The notes beneath the pieces are model-generated. The model did not search any database. It worked only from the letters and a program-made list of their open reading frames with translations, and was not told where the DNA came from. Of a DNA stretch of 64,000 bases, positions 50,673-64,000 are shown in pieces. Both the position numbers and the translations under genes were made by a program. How positions within the stretch are numbered: the stretch's first letter is position 1; every line of letters begins with the position of its first letter. The stretch is from Dirofilaria immitis (taxonomy: Eukaryota; Nematoda; Chromadorea; Rhabditida; Onchocercidae): positions 248,001-312,000 of the forward strand of contig JAKNDB010000076.1 in assembly GCA_024305405.1 (NCBI GenBank), in the 5' to 3' direction.

Positions 50673-53551
50673 TCACCGTTTTTTACGAGTTCTTCGCCAT
50701 TTTTGAAATTCTTCTTCGCTGATGATGTCCCGCGTATATAACACTTTTTCATCTTTAAACGTCGGTAATTTTCATTTTTTCCTCCAACTTTTTTCTTCGA
50801 ACACTCGTTTTCATCTCGAAATGACTGCTGCTCTTCATTGGCACAGGCGTTACTCGGTTTTTGCGAACTTTTATCTGGATTTTTTTATTTTCATCTCCAT
50901 TGGCAGCTTCAAATGAACTATGTGAACTGAAATTTTCCTGAAAAGAATAAAAGTGAGTATTTCGTGGTGATATAAAACTAGAATTTGCACAAATAATGCA
51001 AACAATAATGTTAGAAAAAATTTTCGAAGCCTGGTTGATAAAAAATAATAACTACCTTTTCGTCTTCAATATCACTAACTGAGCCTAGCAGACTACTTAA
51101 GCGACGATAAATGATTGGTTGTGATAATAGTAATGGTTTTTGTGGCGATAATAAAACTTCATTACATGACGAAGGATGCTTCCGAGGAGAACGACGTAAT
51201 ATCTGCTCATCAGGTTGAACTATATGAAAAAAGAAAAAAATCATTATAAACTATAAAATCCATTGCATTTACGTTTTAAAAAAAAACAAAATAAAAGAAA
51301 AAAATTGGAACTTGGAGTATAGGAAATGCGACAGCAAAATATTGTTGTAAAAAATTGTTTTCACTGATACTGGCAATTTGTACCATGAACTGATAAGATA
51401 TTATAAGGATACAAAGTTTAATTTTGCATTTCAATAAGCAAAGATGAATCATATCAGAATATGAAAAAGTGTTTTTTTTTCGCACTCAGAATGAGGGATA
51501 ATAGATAAAGGGAATAAAATACCCTGTTTCTACTTGCTGTAAAAGCAAATCACGCGAAAGTCAAATGAATTAATAAATAATAACAACAAATAACTTACAA
51601 TGAACAATATCTGCAGTAGATTCACTTTTTGGAATTATAAAATTCTCAGACACCTAAAAAAATTCTTTTTCTCTTAGAACCATTTACAAAAACAAATGAT
51701 TTATTTAAATAAAATTTTACAAATAATTTCGCAATTTGATCTGCTAGAAGAAAAGTTACCCCATTTACATTACGATGAATTTCCGATTTTAGCACACTGG
51801 TTAAGCTTCGACGTGCTGCTGATTTGAAAGGAGAACTAAATTTCTTGGGTATTATCGGACGAACTAATGATGATGAAGGATGCTTCCGGGGCGACCGCCT
51901 TAGTATCGGTGAATCTTCTAAAACACAAGATATGGATTTAAAAAAGATATAATAAGCATTAAAAGAGTAATTTGAATCATGATAAGCGGAAAAAATTTCC
52001 AGTAAAATAATAAATTAATTCCGTGATTTCTGCAAAATCTACTTATTCGGGGACCACTTAATGATCATTTAGAAATTCTCGCGTTATAAGTAATCCGAGA
52101 TTATTATTTATTCAATATCCAAGCACGCTTAACAATTTTTCAAATTCACTATCGACTTTTCCATTTCCAAAGACTCCTGATTTTCTAATTTATCTATTTT
52201 ATTTTGTTATATGTAAAATAACTTACCTGCTTGAGCTAGCTTTTTGCTCCCTGAAGTAGTTATCACATCAATGCGATGCTTCTTCAAAACTGGCTGCAAA
52301 GCTTTCCTCAGATTCGAGAAAACTCAAATATATTGAAATATTGTTAACTCCAACAGTGATTTTCAAAAGAGAAGTTACAGAAAAAATTTCATGCATTTGA
52401 TGAATGACAATAATTGAATATGGTTGAAAAAATCTAGTGTTTGCCCAAAAACTCAATCTAATTGTCAGCAAAGTTTTCCTTGTTTTCTATTTGAAAATAA
52501 TTTTGCGATTTCATTAGCCCATCTTTCTATTCCTCAAAAATAATCCAAATGTCCTTTTATCATTAAGGAATGCAGGTTTCACGTTATCTACGATAGCATA
52601 TTTTAAAATCTACCAGTCTTCATATTCCTTTTTCTATCCCGATGTATCCCGACAAATAAACATCTACTGATTTTCTATAATACAGAAAAAAGCACCGGAA
52701 ATACTTATCAGATTTAACTGTTTCTCAATATGAACTAATCTCTTGGATTAATACTTCGGCCACTCACGGCAAAATGACAAAGACTCGGAATTTAGCTAGT
52801 AATTGAAACTGATTAATCTCATAATCTGTGTTTTGAATAAGTCAGTTCTCTCGTTTGGAATGTGAATGATGATGACAAATAGATCGGATACATCAAACCG
52901 TTGTTAATGGGAAGAATTCAAATTGACTACTTGACGAGGAGCTGAATCATCTTATAATTAGAATGAAAAATTTCGAATAAATTTAGTTAAAAATTTAAAA
53001 TCTACGGCATAAACATAGCACTATCAAACAAATCATAATACCTCAGGAAGACAATCTCTTTTGTCGAATGATCTTCTAAGTTTCACTTTTGGCATTGGTT
53101 TCGAAATTACTTTTTTCGGCGGATGCAACTTAAAATATTCCTCTAAAATACAAATCATTTTTTAAAAATGAGGCAAAAATAATTTAAAAATCTCTGTTAA
53201 CTTCATCAATATTTGATTCTAAATCAAAACGTGTAAATTATCCTCCTTTTTTGCGACAGACATTCAAAAACGATTAACGATCGTTTAACATTTCCGAAAT
53301 CATCGAAAACATCATTGCTATTGAAATCTTAAACTACAAAAAGCTATGTTAAAAATGACTAAATTGGAAATATCAAAAAAATTTATGAAACAAAATTTTA
53401 ACAGAGAAAGGAAGAAATTGATTTTTCACAACCGTAAAAAGTAATTACCTTTGATGTGTGATGGAGCAATCAATTCGATATCTTCTTTAGTTGGTGAATG
53501 CTCATTAAGTTGCTTGAAAATTTGTAACCAACGTTGATAACGATCTCCCAT
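50673..53551 (-). CDS. Unrecognised basic Ser/Pro-rich protein with SPRK repeats and KEN box
   Basis: Seven exons in transcript order: 53551-53449, 53142-53042, 52293-52227, 51917-51760, 51653-51599, 51219-51056, 50937-50673; phases agree and give about 304 aa. I do not recognise the family. The N-terminus (MGDRYQRWLQIFKQLNEHSP) could be a small helical unit; the rest looks disordered and basic. Exons 4 and 6 each carry the same block, ILRRSPRKHPSS, holding a full CDK consensus site (S-P-x-K). A KEN tripeptide, the APC/C degron, is formed across the exon 6/7 junction (DEK|ENFSS). This combination suggests a cell-cycle-regulated chromosomal or cytoskeletal protein; the LRRSxRK/KEN combination recalls sororin, but its C-terminal domain is not visible, so this is only a hint. 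As read, the last exon stops at 50755; a two-base deficit in the runs 50769-50772 and 50775-50780 (or one surplus base there) opens it to 50673, ending in EEEFQKWRRTRKKR. Divergent from the DNAJC13 gene. Confidence 0.68.
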
Positions 53552-53613
53552 TTTCAAAAATTCCAGTTTCTCTGTCCTTCCCTTTGGAATTAAGATTAAT
53601 TTAGGGTTTTTTC

Positions 53614-53615
53614 CT
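53614..53615 (-). promoter_or_regulatory. Possible splice-leader acceptor before the SPRK-repeat gene
   Basis: On the minus strand CTGAAATTTTCAAAAG precedes; the acceptor read is AAATTTCAG, 62 bases upstream of the ATG at 53551. The frame is also open upstream of that ATG, so a longer protein beginning at 53656 cannot be excluded. Confidence 0.3.
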
Positions 53616-55519
53616 GAAATTTTCAAAAGAAATTTGCATGTTTTCTTTAACTTCAAAACAAATTTGACAAAAAGAAATTATCGATTGTTAAAACAACATT
53701 TTTGATCGGTAACAAATGATTAAAATTGAAAAATTCATAAGGTCACTTGATTATTAGATAAATATACGTATTTCTGCTTCGTCGGATAAGATTCGATGTT
53801 TTTTTTGCGTATAATTATACTTCGTTGGATTCTTTCAGATATGCGTTTATACTCTTTTGGATTATATCATTACACAGCTTTAGTTTTGTTCCTAAAAAGA
53901 AAGAATTATTAAAATGAAATAAGAAAAAATAATTAAAAAACAAAATCACTATAATTATTATTATTTTAATGGGAAGTACTACGAAAAAGTATATGATCAT
54001 CTGTAACTTTCATAATAGTATTTTAGACTTGAAACTTATTACTATCCGTAAATTAGCTAAATTAGATTTCGAAAAATGTTAAATTTCAATTTATTCGAGA
54101 TGGATTCCGTTAATGACATTAATCAATTGAAAAAATCTGACAATATAACAATGATAGCAACAAATTTCGAGTCCAAAAACATATTGTCATTCTAATTTAT
54201 ACTATTTGAGCAAAAAAAAATTTTGTAAGCCTAAAATTTTTGAAAGGTAGATGAAGGCTTTAAAAGTAGGCTATCGAAAATACAACGAAATAATCTTATG
54301 CGAGATAGCCAAAATATAGTAGAAAATTTTAAAACTATTTTTTTGATTTAAAATAAATAAGTAAATCAAAGATCAATAACAACTTTCCCCACCAAGAATT
54401 GAAAAAATTCAATTTTTCAAATCTACCATGAAGTTTAAAATATTGCTTATGAAAATTTTCCATCCCTTCGTCATTAAATATTTCGTGGCATTTCATTTGT
54501 ATGCGAACATAATGCAACTTGATGTTTTATAATTTCACTTTTTCATTCCGTTGTGTGGCAGCAGCCTCGTAGGATGTTTCCGTTGACATTGAAAACATTT
54601 AGTGGAAGGAAGTTTCCGAAATTTTTAAATATACATTTATATTAAATTTTAAGTTTTTCAAAGTTTTCAGCAATAAATGATTATTTTCTAGGAGAAAAAA
54701 TTGATTATTATGCTATTAATTTTGTATTATTATTTCTTTTGGTTATATCCATCATTTATTCGTTCCTTTAAAAATTTTCAAAATTTTCATTACTTATTAA
54801 ATTTTAGATTTTTCAAAGGTTTTAGCAGTAAATTATTATCTTTTGAAGAGGAAATTATTATACTATTAATTCTATATTTATTTTATTGGTATTGGAAATA
54901 TTCGATGAGAAAAATTTTTGTTTAAAACTGATATCTGTGTATTAAATTTCAATATTTCCAAACTTTTTAGCAATAGATTATTATGCTGTTAAATTTATAT
55001 ATGTTGCTTCTTTTAGTTGTATTTGTCAAAGTATTAATCAGTGGTGGAAATGTTTAATGATAACTCCAAAATTGATATTTACATATCAAGCTTCAAGTTT
55101 TCCAAATATTTAGTAGCATAATAATCTATTGCTAAAAACTTTAGAGATAAGTTATTATTTTATGAAGGAAAAATTATTATGCTATTAATTTTCTATTTTT
55201 TTACCTTTCTTTGATATTGTCTGTGGTAATATTTTTAGCATTGGAAATATTTAATTAAAAAGTTCTTCTCAAAATCGTTTTTACAGTCATATTTTCCAAA
55301 TTTTTAGCAATAAATTATTGTATGAAGGAAGAATTAATTACTGTGATATTAATTTTGGGTTTATTGGTATTGCTCATAAATAACTAAATAAGTAATCAGT
55401 TACTGAATAAAGTATCATAACTTCAACACTATTTACTTTTACGTTAAAAGAAATAAGCAGAAGTCACGAGCTGCGACTATTTGAAATAAAATGTGAATTT
55501 TAAAATTTTTGTTGTTTTC

Positions 55520-55521
55520 AG
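55520..55521 (+). promoter_or_regulatory. rme-8: Possible splice-leader acceptor before rme-8
   Basis: TTGTTGTTTTCAG, 56 bases before the ATG. The leader contains one other ATG (ATGACTGCAAGTACG, 55538), which soon meets a stop. Confidence 0.4.
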
Positions 55522-55576
55522 ATAAGCTTTACGAATGATATGACTGCAAGTACGTAGTTACGTAGCAAGATCTTTG

Positions 55577-58500
55577 ATGGCATCATTTTCTGCTGATAAT
55601 CGTGATATTGTTTGTTATTTGGTAACAAAACATTCATGGAAGGGCAAGTTAGTGATTTTGTTTATAAATATTTTATCTTTTGGTCAGAAAAATTGTGTGA
55701 GTGTTTTTGATATTGTATTTTCAGCTTTTTTGCATTTATTAGAAGTTTCAAAAAATAATGAAAATATTGGATGTATAAATTAGTTGAAATATGTAATTAA
55801 AATCGATGACATTTCTTTACAATGTTTTATGCATATTTTATCATTTGCAGGTATAAGAGGATATTTTCAATCGGTACATTAGCCGTTACAACTTATAATC
55901 CATCAACGCTTGAAATAACGAATCAGGTTCATTTTTTTATAAGTATTAGAAATTTTAAGCACTATGAAAATACTGGAACTGAATATGTTTAAATAATTGA
56001 ATATGACGAATAATAAAAATTCAAGTATTTGAAATAAAAATTTTGCATATTAATATTAGATTAATAACTACATTTATATACCTCTTATTAATACAGCATC
56101 TACAAAATCGTTTTTCGCAAATAGAATATGATTTCGTCAGAGAATGTAATATTTCTTTTTATTTTAATTTTCAGTGGTTATACGAAGATTTCATTACAAT
56201 TAAGCCATTACCACGTTCTCTCCAAGGTCAGGATGAATTTATTATTCATATTCGTTCCAAACGAAAAAACGATACAATGCGATTCTCATCGGAATACACT
56301 CACGAAATTTTGTCGGAAGCTCTTTTTCATATGCCTAAATTTTCCGATGCTCAACCTGAAGCACAAGTAAAACTTTTTGAATATTATGGCAATTATAAGA
56401 TTAGTGTTTTTTGAATCAGTTGAATTTAATGATGATTCCAGTTCTTAATACTTACAGTTAGTATAATTTGAAGTATTCGTTTCATTTTTATGACTATACA
56501 TTTTTATAACTATACAAACCGATTTAGAAGTCACTGTATAAGAGTGCGTAATGTTATTTGAAACAGTTAATTTCAGAATTTCACCGGCTACAAACATGAT
56601 TGGTCAGATCGACGTGTACCAGTTCTGCTCCGAACAAAAAGTCATTCACTGCAAAGGTTAAATAATAACGGTGAAGTAATTGCATCATATGCATATTGGC
56701 GCATGAAATCCATCGTTATGGTGAGTAGTTGTAAAATTTATTAAATTCAAACTTGGCTTTTTTTCGTGAGGAAATTTGAATATGACGTGTAAGCATTATT
56801 CGTGCTTAATTTCTCTTTGTTATCATAAGCTTTTTTTTCATTACAAGGGAAATTTCTTTAATATCAGAAAAACGTTTGACTTATTTTTTTTTAGATGCAA
56901 GGATATCAGAATGGATTTGTTATAGAAATGGATGAACAACGCCGTAGAGTTTGTTTTTTTGATGTTATGGAATTATAATAAAAAAATATCATATTCGTCG
57001 ATATCAGTATGGAAAATTACATTTTCTTGAATATATGACATAGTGAAATATAACGTAATTTTAATTAACATCCTAGGCTATGAGATTTTTCCTCAAACAA
57101 TCATTGAAAAGATCGCCGATGGAATAATAGTGGAAATTCAGTTGATAACTTTTTTCGATCTTACAGCATTTGTTTGTATGCGAATTCTATGATAATCTCA
57201 TCTCAGTGATACGTCAAATGGCAACGAATTATTTGGGGATTTCAATACCAGTCGCGAAAGAATCAATCACTTTGGAACAGTTCATGCTAACACGTTTGGG
57301 TTTGTGTAGGTAAGTTTTGTTTGGTCATTGAGCAATTTTTAATATTTCCTTTATAAATAAGTCGAGCTTACAATAATAATTCATTTATACACTGTTTTAT
57401 TTCTGAATATGCATGTCTTATTAATCTTAGAAAACTTTTTGTTTCTTTCCTGAAAATTCAAATTTTCCAAGAAGTAGACAGTATAAAGACAGTTGGATGA
57501 ATTTAATTATAGGTTATCCGTTCTTTTTTAGATTACAGAATGCTTTTAAAATAATATTTTTACGGTAGGATAATGTTTGATCAATAATTTCTTGGATTTA
57601 TTTTGGAATGTGCGAAGATTTTACCGAAAAATTTTCTAATATTATTGGGAAGTGAGCTATTCAATTTTCAGCCGTGATGAACAGCTAACTTCATACGTCG
57701 AGTTCAAAGTTCAAAAGTTTGCGCATCGACAGTTCCCTTCAGTGAAGCGATTACTATGTTTAAGTAGCACATGCATTATTGAACGAGATCCGGCTACTTA
57801 TGCAGCAATTTGTGCGCGGCCATTAAAAACGGTTCATTTAATTTTTCAAATTGTTTTGATTTGAAATATTTGAAATGGAACGAAGTCATTTATGTAACGA
57901 GAAGTTTTTAGTGAAATAATAATTGTAATATTTGTTTTACTTTTTATAATCATGACACAGTCTCTTGTGCACCTAGTTTGTTAATCTTTTAATTCATATC
58001 TGTTTATTTTGCCTCTTTCTTTTCATTAATTTCTTAATTTAAAATTTCAAAATTTACTCATAAGAAAATAAGTAGCGGTTTTTAGTATTAGGCTTGAAAA
58101 GAGGAAGGGATCACGAAAGAATCTGCCATATTTTTCCTTTTTTTCAACTTTTGAGACTGCTCATTCTCTCATTCCACTCTTTTTCCAGTTATCTTACCCG
58201 ATATTTAGCTCATACATGAGAATCTTGGAAAGGATGAAAGATAGAAGAAGGCTTACCAATCTTTTCAATGACTTTACATCCTTGACTTGAGTTAAGATGA
58301 TTTCGATTTACTAGGCCTATCCAATCGGTAGTCATTCTAATCATCTGGCTCTCATTTCACTTATTTTTGCATATATCGCTTCTTTTATTGAATATTATGT
58401 TCCTGAGTAATCTGTTGCATGATATTAATATGACGTAAAAGTTTCTCATCTAAACTGAGTTTCGTTTCAGAAATCTGTCGGTATTTAATCTAATTCTCAT

Positions 58501-61500
58501 CTCTCAGTTCAACTAAGCCTTTATTCTCATAACTATGTAAGTATGGAAAAAACCTCATAATAGCTTTTTAATTTATCCTTTATTCTAAACAATCAATATA
58601 TTATTAAATATTAGTGAGTAGATCATTCTCTTATTAACATTCTTTGGCAAAATGATTTTTAAAAATAATTTTTAGTTTCTGTTTTTGTAATTATTAAGTA
58701 GACTCAAATTAGAGTTTTCTATTTTCAAATTCAGTAAACAGGAAAAGATATTGCGAATGGAGGTTGGGTTCATATAAGTTTTTTCAACTGAATTCAAAAT
58801 TTATTTTCATTTTTAGATTATTTTTGTGGTTCGTAATGAAGGAGATCCACAAAGCTTTACCATTCAGTATGATGAAGGTGATACACGATCATACACTTCG
58901 CCTGAACAGTATAATCTTTTTTTTAAATCACTTCAGTCTTTTTGTTTTTAGAATTGTAAGATATCTTATTTCAATGAATGCACTTATCATTTAATTTTCA
59001 AAAATTCTAATAAATTCAAATTTCCAGTTTTGTTTCAAACTTTCCAGAGATTTAATCCTGACATCACTCATTGACGGTTCACGAGCTTCCGGAAATCATT
59101 GTGTATTTGTTACCTGCGTCAAATATGATCGCGCTTTAAAATTATACCCCACAAATTTTTGTTGGATGAAGATACAGAATCACAGTGCATGAGACATATT
59201 ATTTCAGTACCACGTTTGTGCTTTTCTTTTCTCTACGTTATAGACTTTTCAAGAACAAAAGAATCGAAAGAAAAATAATGTCGATGAGCTTACTTCTTGT
59301 TAAATTAAAATGCATTAGTTGTCACTTTTTTCATGAAATTATAAACAATATTTAATAAAATTAATAAATGTTGATTAGATATAGAATCCAAATTTTGAAG
59401 ATTTGGACGGATGCATTATTTCAATTTTTAGCTGGTTTGAAAAGATATGATTTGATTCGTCGTTTCAATGCCAATGTACCGTACGATGGACTTACCTATA
59501 CAATTTCACAAGAGGTTTATTTTTTATATCTTATCATTGAGAAATGTATAATAAGCGTTTTTTATTTCTTTCTGAATTGTATCAAGAATTTTACAGGGAC
59601 TTTTCACCGAAAGTAAAGCGAAAATAATTGTTAATTGCTTAGAATCTGTACTAGCGGAAAATTTTGATAATGAAATTAATAAATCCGAAGCGCAATTACA
59701 ATGTCTACGTCGCTTGTTTGCATCAAAGAGTGGTTTCCAAGCATTTACTGCAGTATCAGAGTAAGCAATTGATTGCAGTTGGTTATTTTCAGGTTCGGAC
59801 GAATTTGTTCCATTGGGGCTCTAAATATTCATTAGTAAAATTCTCAAGCATCTAACGTAATACATGCTCTTTCATTTTGGACACAATTCATAAGAAAAAA
59901 AAGATGGAACCTGAGAAAAATGATTTTTAACTAAAGTTTTTTCTGAAACAATTATCTTGGATAGACTGAGAAGATAAGCAAGAAAGTTTCGCATACGCAT
60001 TTAAATTACGATGTTAAATTAAGACAGCCGGAACTTTAGTCCAAAGTTAATTGTTAATTTAGAACTGAAGCACTAATAACTTTTGGATAGAGAATTATGT
60101 TATCTTCATTTTTGCTGATAATATCACTTATAAAATATTATGTTTGCGCTGATAAGAATCAGTTCAAGGCAAATTGATTTCCATTAAATAAATTTCAATA
60201 CATATTTTGCGTTCGTTATTTTAAGCAACAATCTTTGTTAATTTAATCACGTTTTTAATTTTTTGCAGAATTCGTGAAAAATTGGGCGATTTGGTAGTTT
60301 ACATGTTAAAAATATCTAATGAATTCATTGATTATGCTACTGTTGAGATGCTTTGTTCATTGATGCAACCGATGCATCCGAATTATGAATTGAAACTGGA
60401 ACAACTTAATAAGCAGTCTTTGCTTTCAAATCCACAATTCGTAGAGCACTTGTTGGATTTGGTTGTTAAACATACGGTAAAAAGTCTTCGAATTTCATTT
60501 TTCTTTTAAATTCCTAAAAATTTTTGGGAAAATTTTTGCTTCATCATGTTTGTTATCGAATAAGTGGAATTAAACATTTTTTTGAAATTTTGATTACAAG
60601 CCTTTATTTTGGTGTATAAGATAGCAATCGGAAACTTATGAACAATCATATTCCATGCCTTATTGCGCGCAGATATAGTTATCGTAATTGACCATTCGCT
60701 GAGATTTTTGAACGGTGTTTAATTTCCTCCCAAATCTCATTTACATCATCTTCATTGTAAGATTCTATTAAATTTCAACATTTCAATAGTTTTTTCTTAG
60801 ATCCTTCGACTTCACATTGATTCGGTTTATAGAAATTAAAATTTAAATTCCTGAAATTTTTGTTAATAAGATAGCTTCAGGAGCAAAAAACTGGTGCACT
60901 TGTTATTGCTAGTATGCTTGATTTTCTAACATATGCTCTATGTGCTCCATATAGTGAAACAACACCAGGAACTATATTTGATTCGTTGCTCGAAATGGTT
61001 GCCGAACGTGGATCAAGCTTTTATCGACTTTTCCAGTATCCATCAATGACAATTGTTAAGGGTTAGTTCGATAAGAATAATAAAAATTTGAAATTTATTA
61101 CTTGAAATTTCGACGAAATTGGCACTAATCAATTAGTGATTTCGAGTAAATATAATTTTCAGTGATTTTAAAGGTATTTCAATTTCTTCTTTGAATTTTT
61201 ATATTATTAGTTGTTTTAAGAAATCTCAGTAATCAAATTTACGGATAATATAACTCGAATTAATCTGAAATTCGAATTAATTTGATAAATGAAAGTTGTG
61301 GATTGAAATCAACTAGAGTTTAACAAATCCACTATATTCTTTACTTGAGAAAGAATGTACTCTTCGCTTGTACCTGTTAATAAAATCATTTATTCTCTTC
61401 CTCAATTATCTTTTTACTTAACTTTGATTGAGAATTAGTGCAGTTGTGAGTAAGTTTATTTCATATGGCCTGTAATCATGTAGTTTTAATTTTCAGGAGC

Positions 61501-63825
61501 AGGTATGGTAATGCGTGCTATCATTGAAGAATCGACAATAGAAATTTCAAAAAGAATGCAAATGTTATCGTTAACGGAAGGAGCATTTTTAGTGCATCTT
61601 CATATGTCTTTACTTAGTGTTGGTCGCGATCTTCGAATTCTTGCAAATAAACAGCTTAGTGGACATTTGCTTTCACTATGGATTGCTGATAATAATGCTG
61701 CTGCTGATTTGTTGTCAAGATGTCTGGTAAGATCTTTTTATGCTATAGTGAAACTATTATTGTTTGAAATGATATTTCAAAATTTAATAAAGAAGGGTAT
61801 GCAGTTTTTTACTTGCTTTTCTTACTTTACCAAAGATCTACAAATTCAGCAAATTTTTTCACGTGGTTTATATCGACTAGCATTAAGGAATTTATTATGT
61901 AATTACGATACGCTAGTATTGCATCTTCTCATTATAAAGTAATTCTAAATGAAATTTGAGGGTGTTTACTCTATTTTAATAATGTATTTATATTACATTA
62001 ATCCAGCCTCGTGGATTATTGGATTATTTGGATTCAAGCGAGAAACTGAATAATATGGAAGTAGATTATCTGTTGACACGAAACAATTTGGAAATGGCTA
62101 CTGAAGAATCAAAACAAAATAATCTTTTGGTAAATCTAATTATTTACTGCAATAATGAACTGTGGTAACGTTTTTATATTTCCATTTACTTTATTAAATA
62201 TTCTAATATCTATTTGATTTAGTTCTGATATTTTTTTCAGGAGCAAGTACAGCAAATGCAACTACAGCTAGAAGCCAAACTTGACCGATATTTGCAACAT
62301 TGGAATTTGGAGTATAAATTTTTACACAAGAAAGATGTAAGTTTTTCTGTTAAGTTTAGCTGTTGATGATGTTTGATAACGAATTAGAAATACTAGGATT
62401 GACTGCATATTTCATCATTAAAATTAACATCTCAAAATATGAAAGTATTTTCATATTCTAGTCAGTGTGATTAAAGCAATCGATAAGAAAAAAATAAGAT
62501 TATATAAGGTCCTAGGATTGGTTTTCTCTATAGTAACATAATTGAACAGTTCCATCGTTATATATCATAAATCAATAATTTATATTGTCTTTACAAATAA
62601 TGATTAAATATTTGTTAGTTGGTTAGATATTAAATTAAGTTTTGAGCCTTTTTAATCTCCTTATTTGATTATCATAGGTTTTTGTAGGATAAAATGCAAA
62701 AGCCGGTTATTTTACGCAAGAGACGACAACGAGTAAAAAGTGGAGTAAATTGGAAGCTGCTGTGTTTTCATTTTGCTAAGGATCACAGTAAAGTAAATAC
62801 GTTCCTTGTCGTTTATTTCCAGTGATTTTTTAAGCTGAGAAAATTTGATCAAAATTTGCTATGTGCTATTATTTCTTGAAATTTATTAGAACGAAATTTT
62901 AGTAATTATTACAAAGTCATGATTTTGAATAATATAAATTTTATTAACGTAAAGCTTTGAGAAATTATAGCTTTTGTTAATAAAAAAAAACAAATCTAGC
63001 ATTATATTTTATGATTTCTGGATATCAAATTTATTAAAGGCTGATTTGATATGGAATGAAACGACACGCGAAGAATTTCGTCGCTCGATTGAAGATGAAA
63101 TAAGAATTTTAGAACAAGAAAAAGAACTTGTACCTACGAATGTTCCAATCTCATGGAATCATACCGAATTCCAGGTATGCTATCTGCAGCTTTGATTTGT
63201 GATGGTTTTACTTTTTTTTCGGTTTGCTTTCACTTCTGTTTTCTTATGAAATGTGGTGTTTGCTGTTTCTTGCTTATTTGCATACAGATCTTAATGTTAC
63301 ATTTTAATAATTAACATTTATTAAAATGTAAATGTTAATTATGGTTTAGGTTCGATATCCATCTTTAGTTGATGAAGTTAAAATTGGTGATTATTATTTA
63401 CGAATTTTGCTGCAAGAAAATGATGCCACTGCTACACCGATACATAATCCGTCAGTTTAAAATACCTTCATACTTATAGTTATATTATTTATTGCGAATA
63501 TATTTTATCTTCTCCATAAGAATTAGGCAATCAAACTTAAGCGAAGTTACAATAAAGCATATATGTGCTCTTTTATTGTACGGATTCAAATTCTTGAAGA
63601 TTAACTCTAATTTTGAATTTAATTTTCGTTTGTAGAAGAGACTTTTTCAATAGTGTTTATCATCGATTTCTGCTTTCGGCAAAAAGTGAAATGCGTTGTC
63701 TTTGTTTAAAAGCAATGGCTATAACATATGGACGTCATCATATCACCATTGGAGCATTCAGGGATTCCAAATATATCGTCAGTATGTTATCAAAATGTTC
63801 CAATCCAGCTGAAAGAGATCATCTT
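55577..63825 (+). CDS. rme-8: DNAJC13 / RME-8 endosomal DnaJ scaffold (partial, N-terminal 907 codons)
   Basis: Large peripheral endosome protein that recruits Hsc70 and works with retromer/WASH in cargo recycling. Twenty exons are visible: 55577-55647, 55851-55926, 56175-56366, 56577-56720, 56895-56948, 57167-57309, 57672-57831, 58817-58908, 59048-59213, 59432-59514, 59597-59760, 60269-60476, 60875-61061, 61497-61726, 62007-62129, 62241-62336, 62688-62792, 63040-63174, 63350-63450, 63636-63825; all phases agree. Diagnostic blocks are [16 protein letters not shown] at the N-terminus (PH-like lipid-binding region), [43 protein letters not shown] and the helical-repeat segment at the right end. 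The protein is normally about 2,200-2,400 aa, so the GYF-like repeats' remainder and the J domain lie beyond 64000. One base is missing in the T run 59156-59160. Intron 7 (985 bp) is the longest here. Introns are otherwise short compared with the rest of the window. Confidence 0.94.
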
Positions 63826-64000
63826 GTGCGTTATTAATTAAATATTCATTTTCACGTTTGACACATCTATTATTTCGAACTATGGTAAATTCATCCTGAA
63901 AAATTTATATTTATATTAATTTTATACAAATTTGTCTATGGAATGCAATAAAATGTTTCATTTTTCATTTTTTATCATGCTGTGAAATGTTGAGAGATTT

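Larger units (their letters stand above)
53552..55576. other. Divergent intergenic region between the SPRK-repeat gene and rme-8
   Basis: About 2 kb, A+T-rich, with a loosely repeated motif (TTTTCAAA-TTTTAGCA-TAAATTATTAT) five to six times between 54650 and 55330, spaced 120-200 bp. No coding exon or recognisable promoter element seen. It must contain the promoters of both genes. Confidence 0.6.

Overview
The window is nuclear DNA from a nematode, most likely a filarial (spirurid) worm. It is about three-quarters A+T. Genes are broken into many small exons by introns ending in TTTTCAG/TTTTTAG. Intergenic DNA is full of decayed tandem repeats. Two fragments of the 18S-ITS1-5.8S rDNA spacer and a piece of bacterial ribosomal-protein operon (best explained as Wolbachia DNA moved to the nucleus) support a filarial host. 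The species cannot be named from sequence alone.

Six protein-coding genes can be reconstructed exon by exon, with matching splice phases. From left to right: (1) a minus-strand R3H plus DEIH-box RNA helicase of the YTHDC2 type, entering from its start at 7167 and running off the left edge; (2) a complete plus-strand N-acetylglucosaminyltransferase I (MGAT1) gene, 11430-15445; (3) and (4) two complete plus-strand innexin genes in tandem, 25670-31952 and 41804-47649; (5) a minus-strand gene for an unrecognised basic, Ser/Pro-rich protein, 50673-53551, with two SPRK sites and a KEN box; (6) the first 907 codons of the plus-strand DNAJC13/RME-8 gene, from 55577 to the right edge.

Every one of the six genes needs at least one single-base insertion inside a mononucleotide run to stay in frame. 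There are nine such sites in about 8.6 kb of coding sequence, and with one exception (the paired A runs in gene 5, where one surplus base also works) each looks like a missing base. This is the mark of homopolymer under-calling in the assembly, not of six pseudogenes, and anyone using automated gene models here should expect broken or split predictions.

The long gaps (7168-11429, 15446-25669, 31953-41803, 47650-50672, 53552-55576) hold minisatellites with units of about 27, 30, 36, 48, 72 and 90 bp, microsatellites including a pure (GT)91, a 55-bp inverted repeat, a three-unit 450-530 bp tandem array, an anticodon/T-arm fragment of tRNA-Arg(CCG), and the rDNA pieces. Functionally the genes are unrelated housekeeping or cell-surface genes: RNA helicase, Golgi N-glycan branching, gap junctions, endosomal chaperone scaffold. 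I see no operon, CRISPR array, or novel multigene system.
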